A stretch of 64,000 nucleotides of DNA, from NCBI GenBank assembly GCA_977006965.1, contig OZ345378.1, positions 558,001 to 622,000 of the forward strand, read 5' to 3'. The translations under genes and the position numbers were made by a program. Position 1 is the first letter of the stretch. Every line of letters begins with the position of its first letter. Positions 52,401-64,000 of this stretch are shown one piece after another. This DNA is from Phymatolithon calcareum. Taxonomy: Eukaryota; Rhodophyta; Florideophyceae; Hapalidiales. Below the pieces are notes generated by a model that worked only from the letters and a program-made list of their open reading frames with translations, was not told where the DNA came from and made no database searches.

Positions 52401-53011
52401 CTCTATGGCCGAGGTGACAGTGCCAACCTGTCTTTATCCCACCATACTATTTTTATTTAAATATCAGTAACACTCCATTGTTGCAGAGCCCCGCTGCTCA
52501 AGTGTGACCTGCGGCTTATGAGTCGAATTTCAGTTCTGGAATATACTTCATATGCGGGATATCAAGTCGTTCCATATTGGACAGGCAAGGCTTCGGGATA
52601 GGTAGTCAATTTGCAATTGAAGAGGGATTTCAGTCCGGGGGGGCCTATCGTAAGATGAAGTTTACGAAAAGAATCAAACTGGTTCGAGATACGAAAGGCA
52701 GATCATTTACTTTTCTGATCGATCGAACAAGATGCACCGATACTTACAGTGAACGCTCGCCTAAACAAAAAATGAAAAGTAAGGTTTTTCTGTATTGAGG
52801 ACTACAGTTTGAAATCTTCCTGATGATATTAGAATTGAGATGTTTTTATTGTGATTCTCGGTCGGGAAAGGCACCCGATTTCAGATCTGCAGCTATTTCA
52901 GTTAGAAGGGATGCACGTTATTCCGATTCGAGAATTTGAGGCCTTCTTCCCGATATTTGCACTGCTTTCACTGGCCGAAAAAACACTCATGCACAGGATG
53001 AAAATTTCAAT
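49490..53011. other. AT-rich, gene-free region
   Basis: No recognisable protein domain was found. The base composition changes to AT-rich just behind the MSI-like gene start. A hairpin (TTTCCTCTCTTCG...GGGGAAAGAGAGG) lies at about 51580-51615, and a CAAAACTCTTGAGGAGTTTTG palindrome at about 51818. These could belong to decayed long terminal repeats, but no paired LTR could be shown. Confidence 0.5.
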
Positions 53012-53970
53012 GAGGAAATTCGCTGCATGGACAGAAAAAGTGGGCAAAGTTCGTTAAACCGGCACCCCTTGCCGAAACATCTACTTATTATGATATGCGC
53101 GAGCTAACCCCATATAAAAACCCGCAACGCCAGTTCAGAAGCTGCTTGTGGAGCCGGAGGTCTTTTGAAAGTGGCACGCTGTGTTGTTTGCAGCGACGTG
53201 ACACGATTCGATTTCACAGTTAATAGCGACTACCGCGCTACATGGTTTTGCCGCTACTTTGAAGAGCACCAGAGGCCCTGTAGCCACGTTGTAGCTGCAC
53301 TTTTGTACGCTTCTAGACGCATGGTGCAGCATCGAGTCGTGTTCGACACGTAAAGAGAGCACAGGTTCGGAGACGTATAGCTGTTAAGAACGTGTACCAA
53401 GGAAGACAAGAGCGGTATAACGCGTGGTGCAGTCACTGGTGACAGGCTAATACAGGATGATTTGATGTCGTTTGACCTTCTCGTTAATCCGGGCCGCAAG
53501 CTCACGAAGCACTTTTTGCTGTCCGAAATGAGGGACCGTCACTGCTTCTTGTGCGAAAACACCGGTCACTTCTCACAGGCATGCGGGAGGCCGTACATCC
53601 ACAACATAGTTGAGGCGAAGCGAAAACACAACGACTCAATCCATGCAATTCGACCTCACCATCTGCGATGAAGAACCTGCTACTTGCGACAAGGAGCTAA
53701 AGCAGAGAGCGTAGCGCACGAAATAAATTTTACATTTCTTGACAAGTTTCCCCACAGTCGTACATGTATTCCGGCAAGGCTTCCTCATGTGAAAGTCGGC
53801 TCTTCTCTCATGTCTAGTATTCTATCTGGGCACCTAGTACGTCTTCGATATTACATTTTACAGTCGCATATAGTGCTCTACGTATTATAACGGATGAGTA
53901 GTCGTTTTCGCAAGGGGTGCAGATTTAGCGAACTTTGCCCACTTTTTCCGTCCATGTAGCGAAATTCCTC
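53012..53970 (+). mobile_element. Deleted Mutator-like (MULE) DNA transposon
   Basis: Inverted arms at 53012-53072 and 53910-53970 match at about 55 of 61 positions. Between them, on the plus strand, two remnants of a MuDR-type transposase occur in the normal order. First is a SWIM zinc finger (WFCRYFEEHQRPCSHVVAAL, about 53245-53305). Then comes a CCHC zinc knuckle (CFLCENTGHFSQAC, about 53550-53590), after an RK-containing linker. The DDE catalytic region is missing and the frame is broken between the two fingers, so this is an internally deleted, non-autonomous copy. Precise ends and target-site duplications were not determined. Confidence 0.7.
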
Positions 53971-54730
53971 TAAATTTCCTGTGGGATTTTTTCTCAAACT
54001 GCTCTTACAATCGCCTTGGAAATGAGACATCCCCTAGAAGTCAAGCACTAGTTCTTGTGTGTCCTAATACTCCATCACAGCCGAGTGAATGCGGTGTTTG
54101 CCGAGACCTCAGCAGTTTACCGAGCTTGAGAAACCTGGATATCCCGTTCAATACTCAGGACCGGCAACTACTGGTACTAGCCAATGTTATTGACAATCCC
54201 TCCGGGGTGGTGTGATATGCTTTAAATGATCCATTGATAGTCGGGACTATAGTTAAGATACTTAAATTGTTCAACTATTGCCGAGATATGAACATCAACG
54301 CTTTGTGATATCTCAAATGATGCTCGGAAGATGCACGAAATATACTGCCATACCCACAAAAACGTCAAAATATGAACGAATGGTAGACTTAGTCTTGGTT
54401 GGAGGACTCTGAGTACAAATCGTCGGCCGATATTATTTCCTTGATTACCTGTCAAAGGTTGATAGACCAATGATGCAGCATTGATCCATAGGGCGGAATA
54501 TAATGCATTGTAAGTCATCAGATATGCAACTAAAATGAAATTAAAAAGATTTATTTTCACATTAAAAATCACATATTATAAAAAATTAAACGAGTGTTCT
54601 GAGAATTTACTAGAACAGCGAAGCGATGATTTGCGTGGGTGAATTTGGCCATAGGGGCCTGATAATATGGGTCGTGGAGAACAAGAAGTCTTAGCCAGCG
54701 AACTGGCATCGATTAGCCAATGAGACAGCA

Positions 54731-55276
54731 TTGCGTTGGAGCTCGACATTTGGGGAGCAGACGAAGCCCGCGAAAGACGCTCGAAGTGGAGCGACGGGAG
54801 ACAACAACCGTGGGGAGCATGGCGGACGGCATGCGAAGCCTGATTTTCAGGCGGTTTACCTCCAAGCAATAAGGGAATCAATTTTCTTTACCCCCATCAC
54901 ACATACTGTTGTTAATTTCGCGGACTTACTGCGAGAGTGCGGTACAATTACCAACTTATCCATGTTTGTTGAGAGGCTTGTGGGAGAGAATGGAGCGCGA
55001 GATAAATCTCGCTGTCGTCTAAGTGCTAACCTATTTCATAACACACACAAGCTTAGGGCGCTACGACTTCTAGACAGAGGCATTTTCTTACCGAAATCGG
55101 CATTCAACTACCGATTTACGGCTCTCATTGGTGTCAGCGATGGTGATTTTCTAATATTCAAGCATAACGGCGGCTCAATAGTGAACGAAACTGCACGCGT
55201 TGCTGATGCTAAACGATGGACGGATGCAAATATTCTAACCGGCAACACGCTGTGGGAGATTTACAGATATGAATAA
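54731..55276 (+). other. Open frame of 181 codons without recognised domain
   Basis: The frame starts from TTG; the first in-frame ATG is at 54962, giving 104 residues. It reads as plausible coding sequence with balanced composition but shows no known motif. Its position among transposon debris suggests a fragment of an element or a gene relic. It may also be chance. Confidence 0.25.
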
Positions 55277-56249
55277 TCAAAAGGGTAGAAATTGAAAAAT
55301 AAAGGATTCGTTTCTTATCGAGACGAAAGGTGATTACAATGCTTCATCCCCACGTCATGGGAAACCAAGACAAAAATGTGGATTGCAAAACATGTCTTAA
55401 ATGAAGACGGCGGGAAACCATGTATTAGTTCTATTGATTTCTATAAATGCATTAACAAGATATGGCAGCTATTTTACACATACACAGATCGATCTCGTGC
55501 AATTTTGAGAAGTGCAAAATCGCTAGTGGTGCGAGCAGACTGGCAAAACCACTTGTTGAGAGTAATGCATGCTTTTTACTATACTGTACACTGTCCCCTG
55601 GGTAGATTTCTGAACTCCTGGCTAACGACCTGGATCTGTGCGCGGGGTCCCAGGGTTTCACGCTCGGATGGGTCGAAAATAGAAGACGTACATGAATATG
55701 ATACATCAACTTAACTGTATCAAATTACAATAACAATTTGTAATTAACAAGTTGGGACATGATAATACTTTGTACCGATCCAAATAGGTACAGAAGCAAC
55801 GAATTCAGTTCTAGAATTTTTCGAAAATTTTTAAATCTCCCAGATCTTAAAATTATAATACGAGGTGTTGTCAATGAAGCAATTTTATATTTCATCTTTT
55901 GCGTACAATTTGCATTTCATTGTGATATTCTTCGAGTATTTTTGAAGTATTTTTCGTATCAATCTTTAGGACCATTTCAGTCGTTTGAAGGGTCTTTGGA
56001 GAACGATAGAGGAGCATTTTCACAGATTTTTTCCCAATAATTTTGAAATAGTAATGGCTTTACTATTTGTATTGGGTCAATAGAGAGTCTTCAGATAGTC
56101 TTCCATCCACGACGTCGCCTCATTAGGAGTAGTAAATGAATATGAAGCGATTTAGGTTTCGCTAGCGCTGCTCAGTGACAGGAGCACTCCCCGAGACATA
56201 CAGCTGCGCCACCGCCTCAACCGCCTCAACCTCCGAATCGCTCTCGATT

Positions 56250-58169
56250 CGCTTCAAGGCAACTTGTGTAACCGCCACATGCGTCTTCCAGTATCGGAAC
56301 AAGCAGGGCACTTCCTGAAACTCACTCGGATGAACGTTTAAGAAATCGAGCATCCGATTTGGTGAAGATGTTGAGCTATGGATCCCAGCCATTTGCTGCG
56401 ACAGGAGATAAGAAGAATCACTTAGCTGCATTCTACAAGTCGTATACAGAAATTTTCATGGCTCTTGGACTCAATTCACAGGAGGCGCTTGAGAAACTGT
56501 AGTGATCTTCGTTCCTAACATCCCCTATAGTGACTTCTAACACATTATGTTCTGTCTCAAACGCAGACAATATTGGATTGCTCCTTTAGTCTTCTATAAT
56601 CTCGCCTCCCTTCCTCTAACCGCAGTGATCGCCTCATTCTGAAGTGAAATAATCTCTCTTTTAAGACTTTCCTGGAAAAACCTCGCGATACTCGTCGTGC
56701 TGCTCTCATAGATATCTTCGAAATTATTGAATTGCTCCAAATTCAAGTCAATACAGCCTACCAGGATATCTAACGTTTACAGGAACTCATTACGAAAGCT
56801 GTCTCACATGATCTATTCGCTATTCACTTGGTTCTCTCCCTGCTCAAGACCCTGGCAATCCAAGATGCTTAGACAAGGGCTAGTAAAGTACATGAGAATC
56901 AGCTGAAAGTCGCTAGACAATCTTTCGATCTTACTATCGCGGCCGTTCATGCGATAGAAACTCTTTTCGTACTTTTCATCGGTACTAATGGTGATCGCCC
57001 AGGAATACACAGTGAACGTTACGCCAGTATCAGTGGGCGAAGAAGGAATAAAACTTCTCACACGATAGAATGCATTAAGGACTAACTAAACCGGATCTGA
57101 AAGGGTGCTAGCATGCGATATCGTAATTGCAATTCCGAAAAACATAGCATCCGTGGCTATGATTCGCTCGTCGATACATGATTCGATATTTCAAACGGGT
57201 TATTCTTACAGATAATGTTTTTTCGATCCGGAAAAAGTTGATTGTTCTCTAGAAATAATGTTGAAAGTTGACGATGACACCTTGAAGAACTTTGAATGCA
57301 AGTTTAGGACGTTAAACATGAAAACTGACTTTGAAACCAACTAATACACGATCTCCACTACATCACAACCTCACAGGAATATATCCAATTTGATTTTAAT
57401 CCTGACCCACTTTCGCATTCTTAGCAGATATCTCCATCAAACATTCAATTCCCGGCAGCACCGATCATCTCGCTGAATGTGCTCTTACGAACATCAAGAT
57501 ATACTTTCAGAACGATTCAAAAAATCCGATTTTGAAAGTATTTTCAAGGATAATGGATGAAAAAAGTCTTGCTGGCCTCCCAGCTTATCTTCGGTATTGC
57601 CAACGTGCACGAATATCATAAGACTTCTTACCCAATAATGAAATATTAATGATCGGTGACATTGAGCAGGGATGGTCTGGTCCGGTCTGATTCTGCAGCT
57701 GCACAGAAACCAGACCGCTAATTTTTTAATTATTTCTGGACCAAATCACATGGGCTGGAAGCCTGCGACAGTCCAAACGGGGAAAAACACAATCTCTGAC
57801 CATTGTAGGTCATACACATGATCAGTATAATCTTACAGTGTTAAATTCAAGAAATTGAAATCTACAAATGAAAAGCTGTGAGGTGCTACACAGTTTAGAT
57901 CATACCGCGAATCTATGATAAGAATTCATACGCAGTGCACTGTCATAAGAAATGTGGTCTGGAACGGTCCAGCCGGATTCGGTGAGTCCTCCAAACCGAA
58001 ACTTGTGTTTTTTAACAAATAGCACCTCAGACCAGACAGTGAAAAGACCATAAACCTTTGTCTCGTCGTAAATGGTCCAGTTAACCGATCCAAGAGCAGT
58101 CTGTACCGCACCACGTCAACGTGTAATCCCAGTATTATTCTAGCCTCTATTTGAGTTGCTATCCACAAT
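56250..58169. other. Possible gag remnant upstream of retroelement A
   Basis: On the plus strand, fragments with coding character but interrupted by stops occur at 56350-56510 (AAFYKSYTEIFMALGLNSQ) and 56670-56890 (RAALIDIFEIIELLQIQ). They lie at the right distance and strand to be the Gag part of the element behind, but no zinc knuckle was found. A minus-strand frame at 56162-56431 probably overlaps by chance. Confidence 0.3.
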
Positions 58170-59610
58170 ATTGGGAGCTCTCTCGAATATGACATTGACG
58201 TTGTTGACGTTGACAATTTCATCCCGCTGGGCATTGAGAAAGCGAAGAGTTTGAAATTATACACTAACGAAGTTACAAATCAATTCTAAGCGGATGATCG
58301 ATTCAAAACTAAGCTTTCTCCAAAGATAGGACATCTTTACCAATATTGTGCTGTTTACGCATTCAGATCCGTTAAAGTTCTACCTTCAACTTTCACCTCC
58401 ATCTGTCGACAATCTGCTAAACAGTCTTCCAATAGCATTTTCAAAAAACGTTGAGCCATCTTTCAAGCGACTTCTTCAAGATATCTCCGAGCATTTTAGC
58501 TCTTTTCAACGAATGGCTTTAAAACCGTTCGTCTTCCAGGTTATAATTACATACTAAATTGTCTTCAATACGCTGATAGATCCTCGCCCTCGCGCACACG
58601 TACTTTATATCATTGATTGTGTCAATCACTTCTCCAGAACCAATTTCGTCGATAACAAAGGCTCAAGGGTAATATTACATCCGATTTGCAATTGTCGTGA
58701 TCCATAATCGAGGTAATTTGTTAACCAGCAGGTTATTTAGCTCCGCATCTATGCAATTGGGCATAATGCCGAAGCCTGAACAGACTGAATCTCACAATTC
58801 TCGCAGTGCTAGAGAACGCTATCATGCTCTGCTCTTCTGGTTAACATGTACAATAAGACCAAAATTGAATACCTCAGCTTGAAGAGCTCTGTCTGCCTCA
58901 CACTTGCCGTGGAAGCCTTAAGTAACTCCACGGGAGGAGATGGAATAGTCCGAACGCTTGCAGTATTTCGTATGCTCCCAAAAATCCCCCTTGGAAACAC
59001 TAAGAACTTTCATTGGAATCATTGCAACCGTTTTGCTGCCTTGTAAACCACATGAAAGAAATGAAAACTCAAAAACTGTGGCTTGCAGAGTAATCGGGCA
59101 CGAAATCTGTTGACGGATTCAATGTGTCTCTTGGATCTCCCGTCCTCGTCTTTAGAGGAAACTAAAATAATGGGAAAAGCCGTTCGTTCGCCATAGTTTC
59201 AACAAGTAGAAGCCTACGTCAATATGAATGGAAATATCCTACCAAAATCTTCAATCCCCTGAACCACATTAGACGAGTAACATTCCCATAGTTCAATAAT
59301 TGCTCGACACCACTGATACCTCTGTCGGAAGCAAAGACCTTTCCCAAATTAAATCTCCAGTCGACGTTCTTGAAGACCGCTTGGATAAAATTCGGTCTCG
59401 GAATCGGACATGAAGAGCCCTGTGTACAAAAGTAGGCTCGAAATCCAAAGGCCATAGAGACCCTGAAAAAAGTTATTGTCCGTGAAGCTCCGAATATTCT
59501 GCGCTCATCTTACCGAGTAACCTTGTCTCTGTGTACGTCTATGAGTCTACCCATTTGGAATGGAGACTCGAAACAAGATTACCTTCAATTCGATGATAAA
59601 CTTGTTCGTA
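58170..59610 (+). mobile_element. Decayed Copia-type retrotransposon A (protease end, integrase, start of RT)
   Basis: Translated in pieces, the plus strand shows the end of an aspartic protease domain (DIDVVDVDNFIPLG, about 58190), the integrase zinc-binding end (SPPSVDNLLNSL, about 58395), and the integrase core (YIIDCVNHF near 58600 and TESHNSRSARERYHALL near 58784-58834, holding the catalytic Glu). The segment downstream of the integrase (LAVFRMLPKIPLG, about 58960) follows. Then comes the beginning of a reverse transcriptase (PIWNGDSKQDYLQFDDKLVR, about 59550). Protease-integrase-RT order is that of Ty1/Copia. Numerous stops and frameshifts show it is dead. The ends and LTRs were not found. 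Confidence 0.7.
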
Positions 59611-62512
59611 AGGACAATTTCTCGTTCAACACAAAGTTGAATACGCTACCACTCTCTCCACTCCATACAACTCTCGATTCTCACCAGAGTACGTTGCGTC
59701 AAACACTCGTCCAGATGATGTAGTTGTGAGTGCACTTCTTTCTCCGGAGAAATTGGAAAAATCTGCCTCTACTGATTGCAGCCATCTTAAAGTCCCGAGG
59801 AATTTCATCTGATAGACTAGGCTTAGAAACTCTTCTCGTTCGTAGATGCTCTGACTCAGTTGTTGGAAAAATGGAGACTCAACTTTGGCGGTGATAAAAC
59901 CACTTCGATGGAGGGTGTAGCATGGCTATGGCAGACGAAACCAGTCGTCTCTATCGCGGTCTTCGGTGAGGGTGCGATCCCTCAGAGACTGTGTGTCGGA
60001 TTTCGTTGTATGTGTTGTAGTTTCTCATTGCCTGCTTCTACGATTGAGGTTCGGGTGTGTCTTATCTAACGAATGCGGCTATGGCAACTGATTCTATACT
60101 TTCTCGGGTGGCCGAGTGTGGTAATCAACAGTAACACGAATGCATGAATATGGGTTAAAACTATGAGACCTGAACGATTAGTTCTGTGGGCTAACATGAG
60201 TTTAGCACATGAGAGGGAGAACCGGCATCCCGCGAATTTGGAATTAGCCCGTAGACGGAGTTGCTTTTCTGTAAATAAGTACCGGCATTTCAATTCATTG
60301 GTCGTAGTTCTTGCTATTTTTCTTCAATCTTGCCACATTCAAAGGTTACTACTGATGTCCGCAGATTTCGACCGATCAAAACGATGTTGAAATATAAGCG
60401 ACTGTATTACGAAGTGAGCCAATCAAGCCCTTCTGTCTGTCTAAAACTATGACATGTTCGTTCGGAAGAGTCGCAATAGCGGTTCTTATATGACACAGAA
60501 ACAAAAACAAGTTGCAGTAGTTTTCCCGGTCCAATATCCCAAACGGGATAGGAAATGTTTGACACGCATCATCCAGATTTGACACTGCAAATATCTGTCC
60601 TCGATATGCACCTGTCATATAGAATAAATAGACAGCAAAGCAGGGCGACAGTAGCGAAAATCACGAATTAAGGCTGAACATGAGACAAAACAAAGGTGGA
60701 GGTGGCCCTTATTGGAGGAGTATCGAATGAGAGATTCTGTATTTTCATCGCCCAGCCAATCGAGATAGCAATGAAACAAGTCTTATCCGTTGAAAGAAGA
60801 AGCTAATTCGTGAGTCTTTCACAAATCAAGAGCTCTCCATTGGGTCAAGTATGAAACGGTTACACTGCTAGCACTGAGAATATCGCTTATGTTCGTGTTT
60901 GGCGAGCAATCCAATTCGTCCGCAATTTTTTCTTGAATGATGTCAGCCACCCATTCGGTATCTTTAAAGTGGATGCTAACATGAGCAAATGCAAATGCTA
61001 TGACGCAGTTAACACCACGTAGTGACTCTCAGTGTCCTCATCTTTGAAGAGAATGGACATATTCAGCAAAATGTTTCCATGTGGACATACCATACACCGC
61101 CACGAGATAAATCCTCCTTACCTTACGCCGTGTGAAAATTTAGCATTGTCTGGAAATCTCCGTCCTGAACCAGTTTTATATTGTAAGTACCGGCTCCTCT
61201 TCTGGGAGAGATGACCATGCCTCGCTCATTAGGAGAAATAATGAGAGCTCCAGAGGAGTACAGTAATTTTGGCAGGGAGCGTGTTACGTTCCCCCGGCGC
61301 ATGCACATGGATCCTCTGAACATGCAGCGAAGAAATTGCGTGCACGGATCTGCGCCCAGTCAATAACATGCGCTAATTACATCATATCCATTGATATGAG
61401 CCAATCATTTCCTTATTGTTTCTATCTTATTGGCGAATGGCGCATGTTCATGCGTCGTATGGAACGGCCCTCAAGCACTGCACTTGGACTCCGAAAGACG
61501 GGAATACGTAATGCAATAGCACGCTTTGAGAAATATGACTCCCGCATACAGCGCACGTCCCACCAGAGACTAAATTCCCACAGTACGTACAAGTTCAAAT
61601 CATCATACTGTTCCTCCGCCAGTACACTCTCTGACGTGCTGACACCATATAGACCTACAATTCTCATGGATCCCTCTCAAACAGCCCCACACACCGTACT
61701 ATCTTACATTCGTGCCCGTCTCTCGCCATTTCGTCTAACTCGAAACAGTAAAGGAAGCATCAGTACCATTTCCAAGTAATACAGCTACCCAGCCTCCAGT
61801 TACACATGCCGCGTATCCGACCGCCATAGCCTTGCTTTCCACCAAGAGGTTTTTTACGCTCAAGCATATTTATGCGAACTATATGCTGAGCAAGCTCTCC
61901 AAAGCTTAGTTATGATGATTGAACCACATTCAATTGCCGGCACATTCTACTGCCGCGATATATTCCAAAATGTCCAAAGCTGGAAGCCGCATTTGATAGT
62001 TTGTACCAGTGGGACCGGAACAGTTCCAATCATGTTGGTACGCTCAGGAAATGGCGCAATCTGAGAATAATTCGTTTCAAAACAGAACTCGTCACTTGGC
62101 ATGAAGCGATGGAGTAACTCTACGAAAGAGCTTGTTTGATTCAATACCAGCGCTATGAAATTCATTAGCGCCCTACAGTTCTCATAGAGGTTCTTGAATC
62201 TTCTATCCGACACCAACCATTTTTCCTGTTTGTGCATCGGGCCAAAACCAGCATATGCCCAGAGGCGTATTTGCAGGACTACTTCATGGCTATACAGAAG
62301 CAAGCCTTAAAAGATGCAAGAACTGCTCGAACTTTGAGCACAAATAAAATTGCTTCAATCCTTCCTGTCGTGACATGCTACATTCCGCTGGTCTCTGGAA
62401 ACTTCACTGTCATGCTTTCTGCCTGGACAAAATTCACACTGGCTTTACTCGCTATATGGCTCCGATAATGGCATAAAAATACACAAAAAATCTCATGCGT
62501 AATGGAGTACGG
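59611..62512. other. Gene-free, decayed sequence between two retroelement bodies
   Basis: No domain could be recognised with confidence. It should contain the 3' half (RT/RNase H) of element A and the 5' part (Gag) of element B, but stops are frequent in all frames. A 147-codon plus-strand frame at 61336-61779 has no recognised domain. Confidence 0.4.
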
Positions 62513-64000
62513 ATGCTCTTCCGCGGATGCCAATCGGATTCTCATTTTATTGATAATTGTCCACAAATTCGCCGCGCAACTGTGGTTAACCTCATACTGG
62601 ACGCTGTACTCCGCTCCACTGAAGAAGCTTCCTACTAGACGTCGCGCAAGACCTTCCCGATGAAGTTTGGTTTTCAATCTCCCAGTATCATAATATTTTC
62701 GTTGAAATCTGAGTGAGCAAAATATCAGACAATGATTCCTAACCAACAGCCCATGCAGAAATCGACGTCACGCATGAACCTCTGTTCACACGCCTCGTAT
62801 CGCTGGCCGACCAGCATGAAATCCATGCAGACTCACGGACGATTGATGTGATGAGCTCAGCCTACGACCCGTTCCGTACAAACACAGATTTAAATGTGGC
62901 AACCTTAATAATAACTAATCAATCATTGCCAGATATAAATATCACGATGTTATGCAGAGTTCTCCAGTGAGTACAGAATAAGCCCGCACCGTTTTAAAGA
63001 ATCATGATCGACAACGGTGCAGCTAAATCCCCTTCCGGGCTTCAGGCTTATATCCGATACTGTTTTCATACATCTACAAAACTAAAACTTCAACTAAGCA
63101 ATAAATCATTTCGATGCATGAGTCACAGCACGATCTGCTCTCTTGGAAAGGCATCCATGCGAATGGCACTTTGGCCAGATCTGTTCGGGGTTTTTGATGT
63201 TAACGTTGTAGAGCACAATATAACACTCATTTTTGGATTGTAACATCACCGTCAGTTCCAATGTAGCTCGATTGAGTTTGAAAACACTTTCGTCCACCAT
63301 CCATCAAGCACTATCATCCCCTTCACCTTCGTAGAATAACAGAATGGGTCCGGTGGCCACTTATACATGAATGGACAACTTGCATCGTCCTACTTACGAA
63401 TGTTAAACTACGTAAGCTACATGCAGAATTTGTGCATCCGACAACAGATGCCTTGATCAACCTTTTGAAGAAGTGTAATCTCGATAATGTTGACCCTAGT
63501 GTTAGCTCACTACTTTAATTTATTGCGAAACGATGTAGTGCATACCAGCTTTGGGCTCCACATTCAGCACGTTTCTTCGTCTCCCTCGCAACGGAATACC
63601 TCGTGCTCAACTATGAAATAGGGGTTGACGTCATGTGGATTGATAGTGCCCCAGTATGACATATCATTGACCTAGGAACACGGTGCTGTGTTGCTAAATT
63701 CCTATTGAATATGACTTCAGAGCACATTTGGAAAGTAATTGTCTAGTTCTTGGTCACCGAATTTACAGGCTATCCCTCCATCCTCTCACACGAAAATGGA
63801 AAGTATTTAATTTCAGACTACTTCCAGACAACATGTTGTCAGCTTGATAACACCACTAACAAGACGTCGGCGGAGTCCCAGAACTTATTTTCACTGTGCT
63901 AACGGTATCACTCCATTATACGCTGAGTATATAACATATGCAGTACACGCAGTCAATACGACAACAGGACCAGATGGCATTACCCCCTCTCTCCCCCATT
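62513..64000 (+). mobile_element. Decayed Copia-type retrotransposon B (Gag knuckle, protease, integrase), runs off the window
   Basis: On the plus strand, a Gag zinc knuckle with its first Cys replaced by Phe (FRGCQSDSHFIDNC) lies at about 62519-62560. It is followed at 63004 by the protease active-site region (MIDNGAAKSPSG, from the usual DTGA). The integrase begins at about 63415 (LHAEFVHPTTDALINLL). The core runs from VDVMWID (about 63625), through HIIDLGTRCCVAKFL, to AESQN and RYHSI (about 63870-63915). After a frameshift come AVHAVNTTTGPDGI and the window end. At least four stop codons and one frameshift occur in the integrase; the second catalytic Asp segment is also altered. RT would lie beyond 64000. 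Confidence 0.75.

Noticed and set aside
61336-61779. 147-codon plus-strand frame in the AT-rich region
   Set aside because: No motif was recognised and the surrounding sequence is decayed element debris; kept only as part of that region.
1-64000. tRNA or rRNA genes
   Set aside because: I looked for the conserved T-arm (GGTTCGA-type) with a matching acceptor stem and for rRNA motifs on both strands and found no convincing case. A covariance-model scan would be decisive.
1-64000. CRISPR array
   Set aside because: No regularly spaced direct repeats were seen, and the Cas4-like nuclease belongs to a eukaryotic gene with an intron.

Overview
This is a nuclear DNA window from a eukaryote, most probably a red alga of the Chondrus-like (florideophyte) kind. 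The genes seen are eukaryotic: clathrin heavy chain, ORC4, SNAPC3/SNAP50, a STE20 kinase, an SCP/FCP1-type phosphatase, mitochondrial ISCU and an MSI/RBBP4-type WD40 protein. They are almost all single-exon; only two short introns (88 and 93 nt) can be shown. One gene begins with MAFV, the N-terminal phenylalanine typical of red-algal and glaucophyte plastid transit peptides. The red-algal assignment is an inference; no marker gene proves it.

Layout. 1-6.9 kb holds no convincing gene but has many near-perfect palindromes and a strongly over-represented TACTGTAC octamer. 6.9-21.2 kb carries SNAPC3 (+), a bacterial-type GH6 glycoside hydrolase (-), a broken kinase-like gene (-), a SAM methyltransferase (-), a disordered basic protein (+), ORC4 (-) and a plastid-type protein (+). 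21.2-24 kb is gene-poor and contains a non-LTR retrotransposon tail. 24-36.4 kb carries ISCU (+), the STE20 kinase (-), the CTD-type phosphatase (-) and a 5.2 kb intronless clathrin heavy chain (-). 37.3-45.6 kb is a tandem duplication of a ~1,025-residue WD40 protein (-) with a relic of a third copy between the two. 46.2-49.5 kb has a small Roadblock-like protein (+), a two-exon RecB/Cas4-like nuclease (-) and an MSI4/RBBP4-like protein (-). From about 49.5 kb to the end the sequence turns AT-rich and gene-free. It is a graveyard of mobile elements: a deleted Mutator-like element with inverted ends, and two decayed Copia-type retrotransposon bodies.

The genes are mostly unrelated housekeeping genes and form no operon or pathway. 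Two parts deserve most attention. The first is the WD40 array. Its central region looks like the helical linker of NACHT/NB-ARC-WD40 (STAND) proteins, but no NTPase is present and the N-terminal region is unrecognised. The second is the set of long, nearly perfect hairpins scattered through the intergenic DNA.
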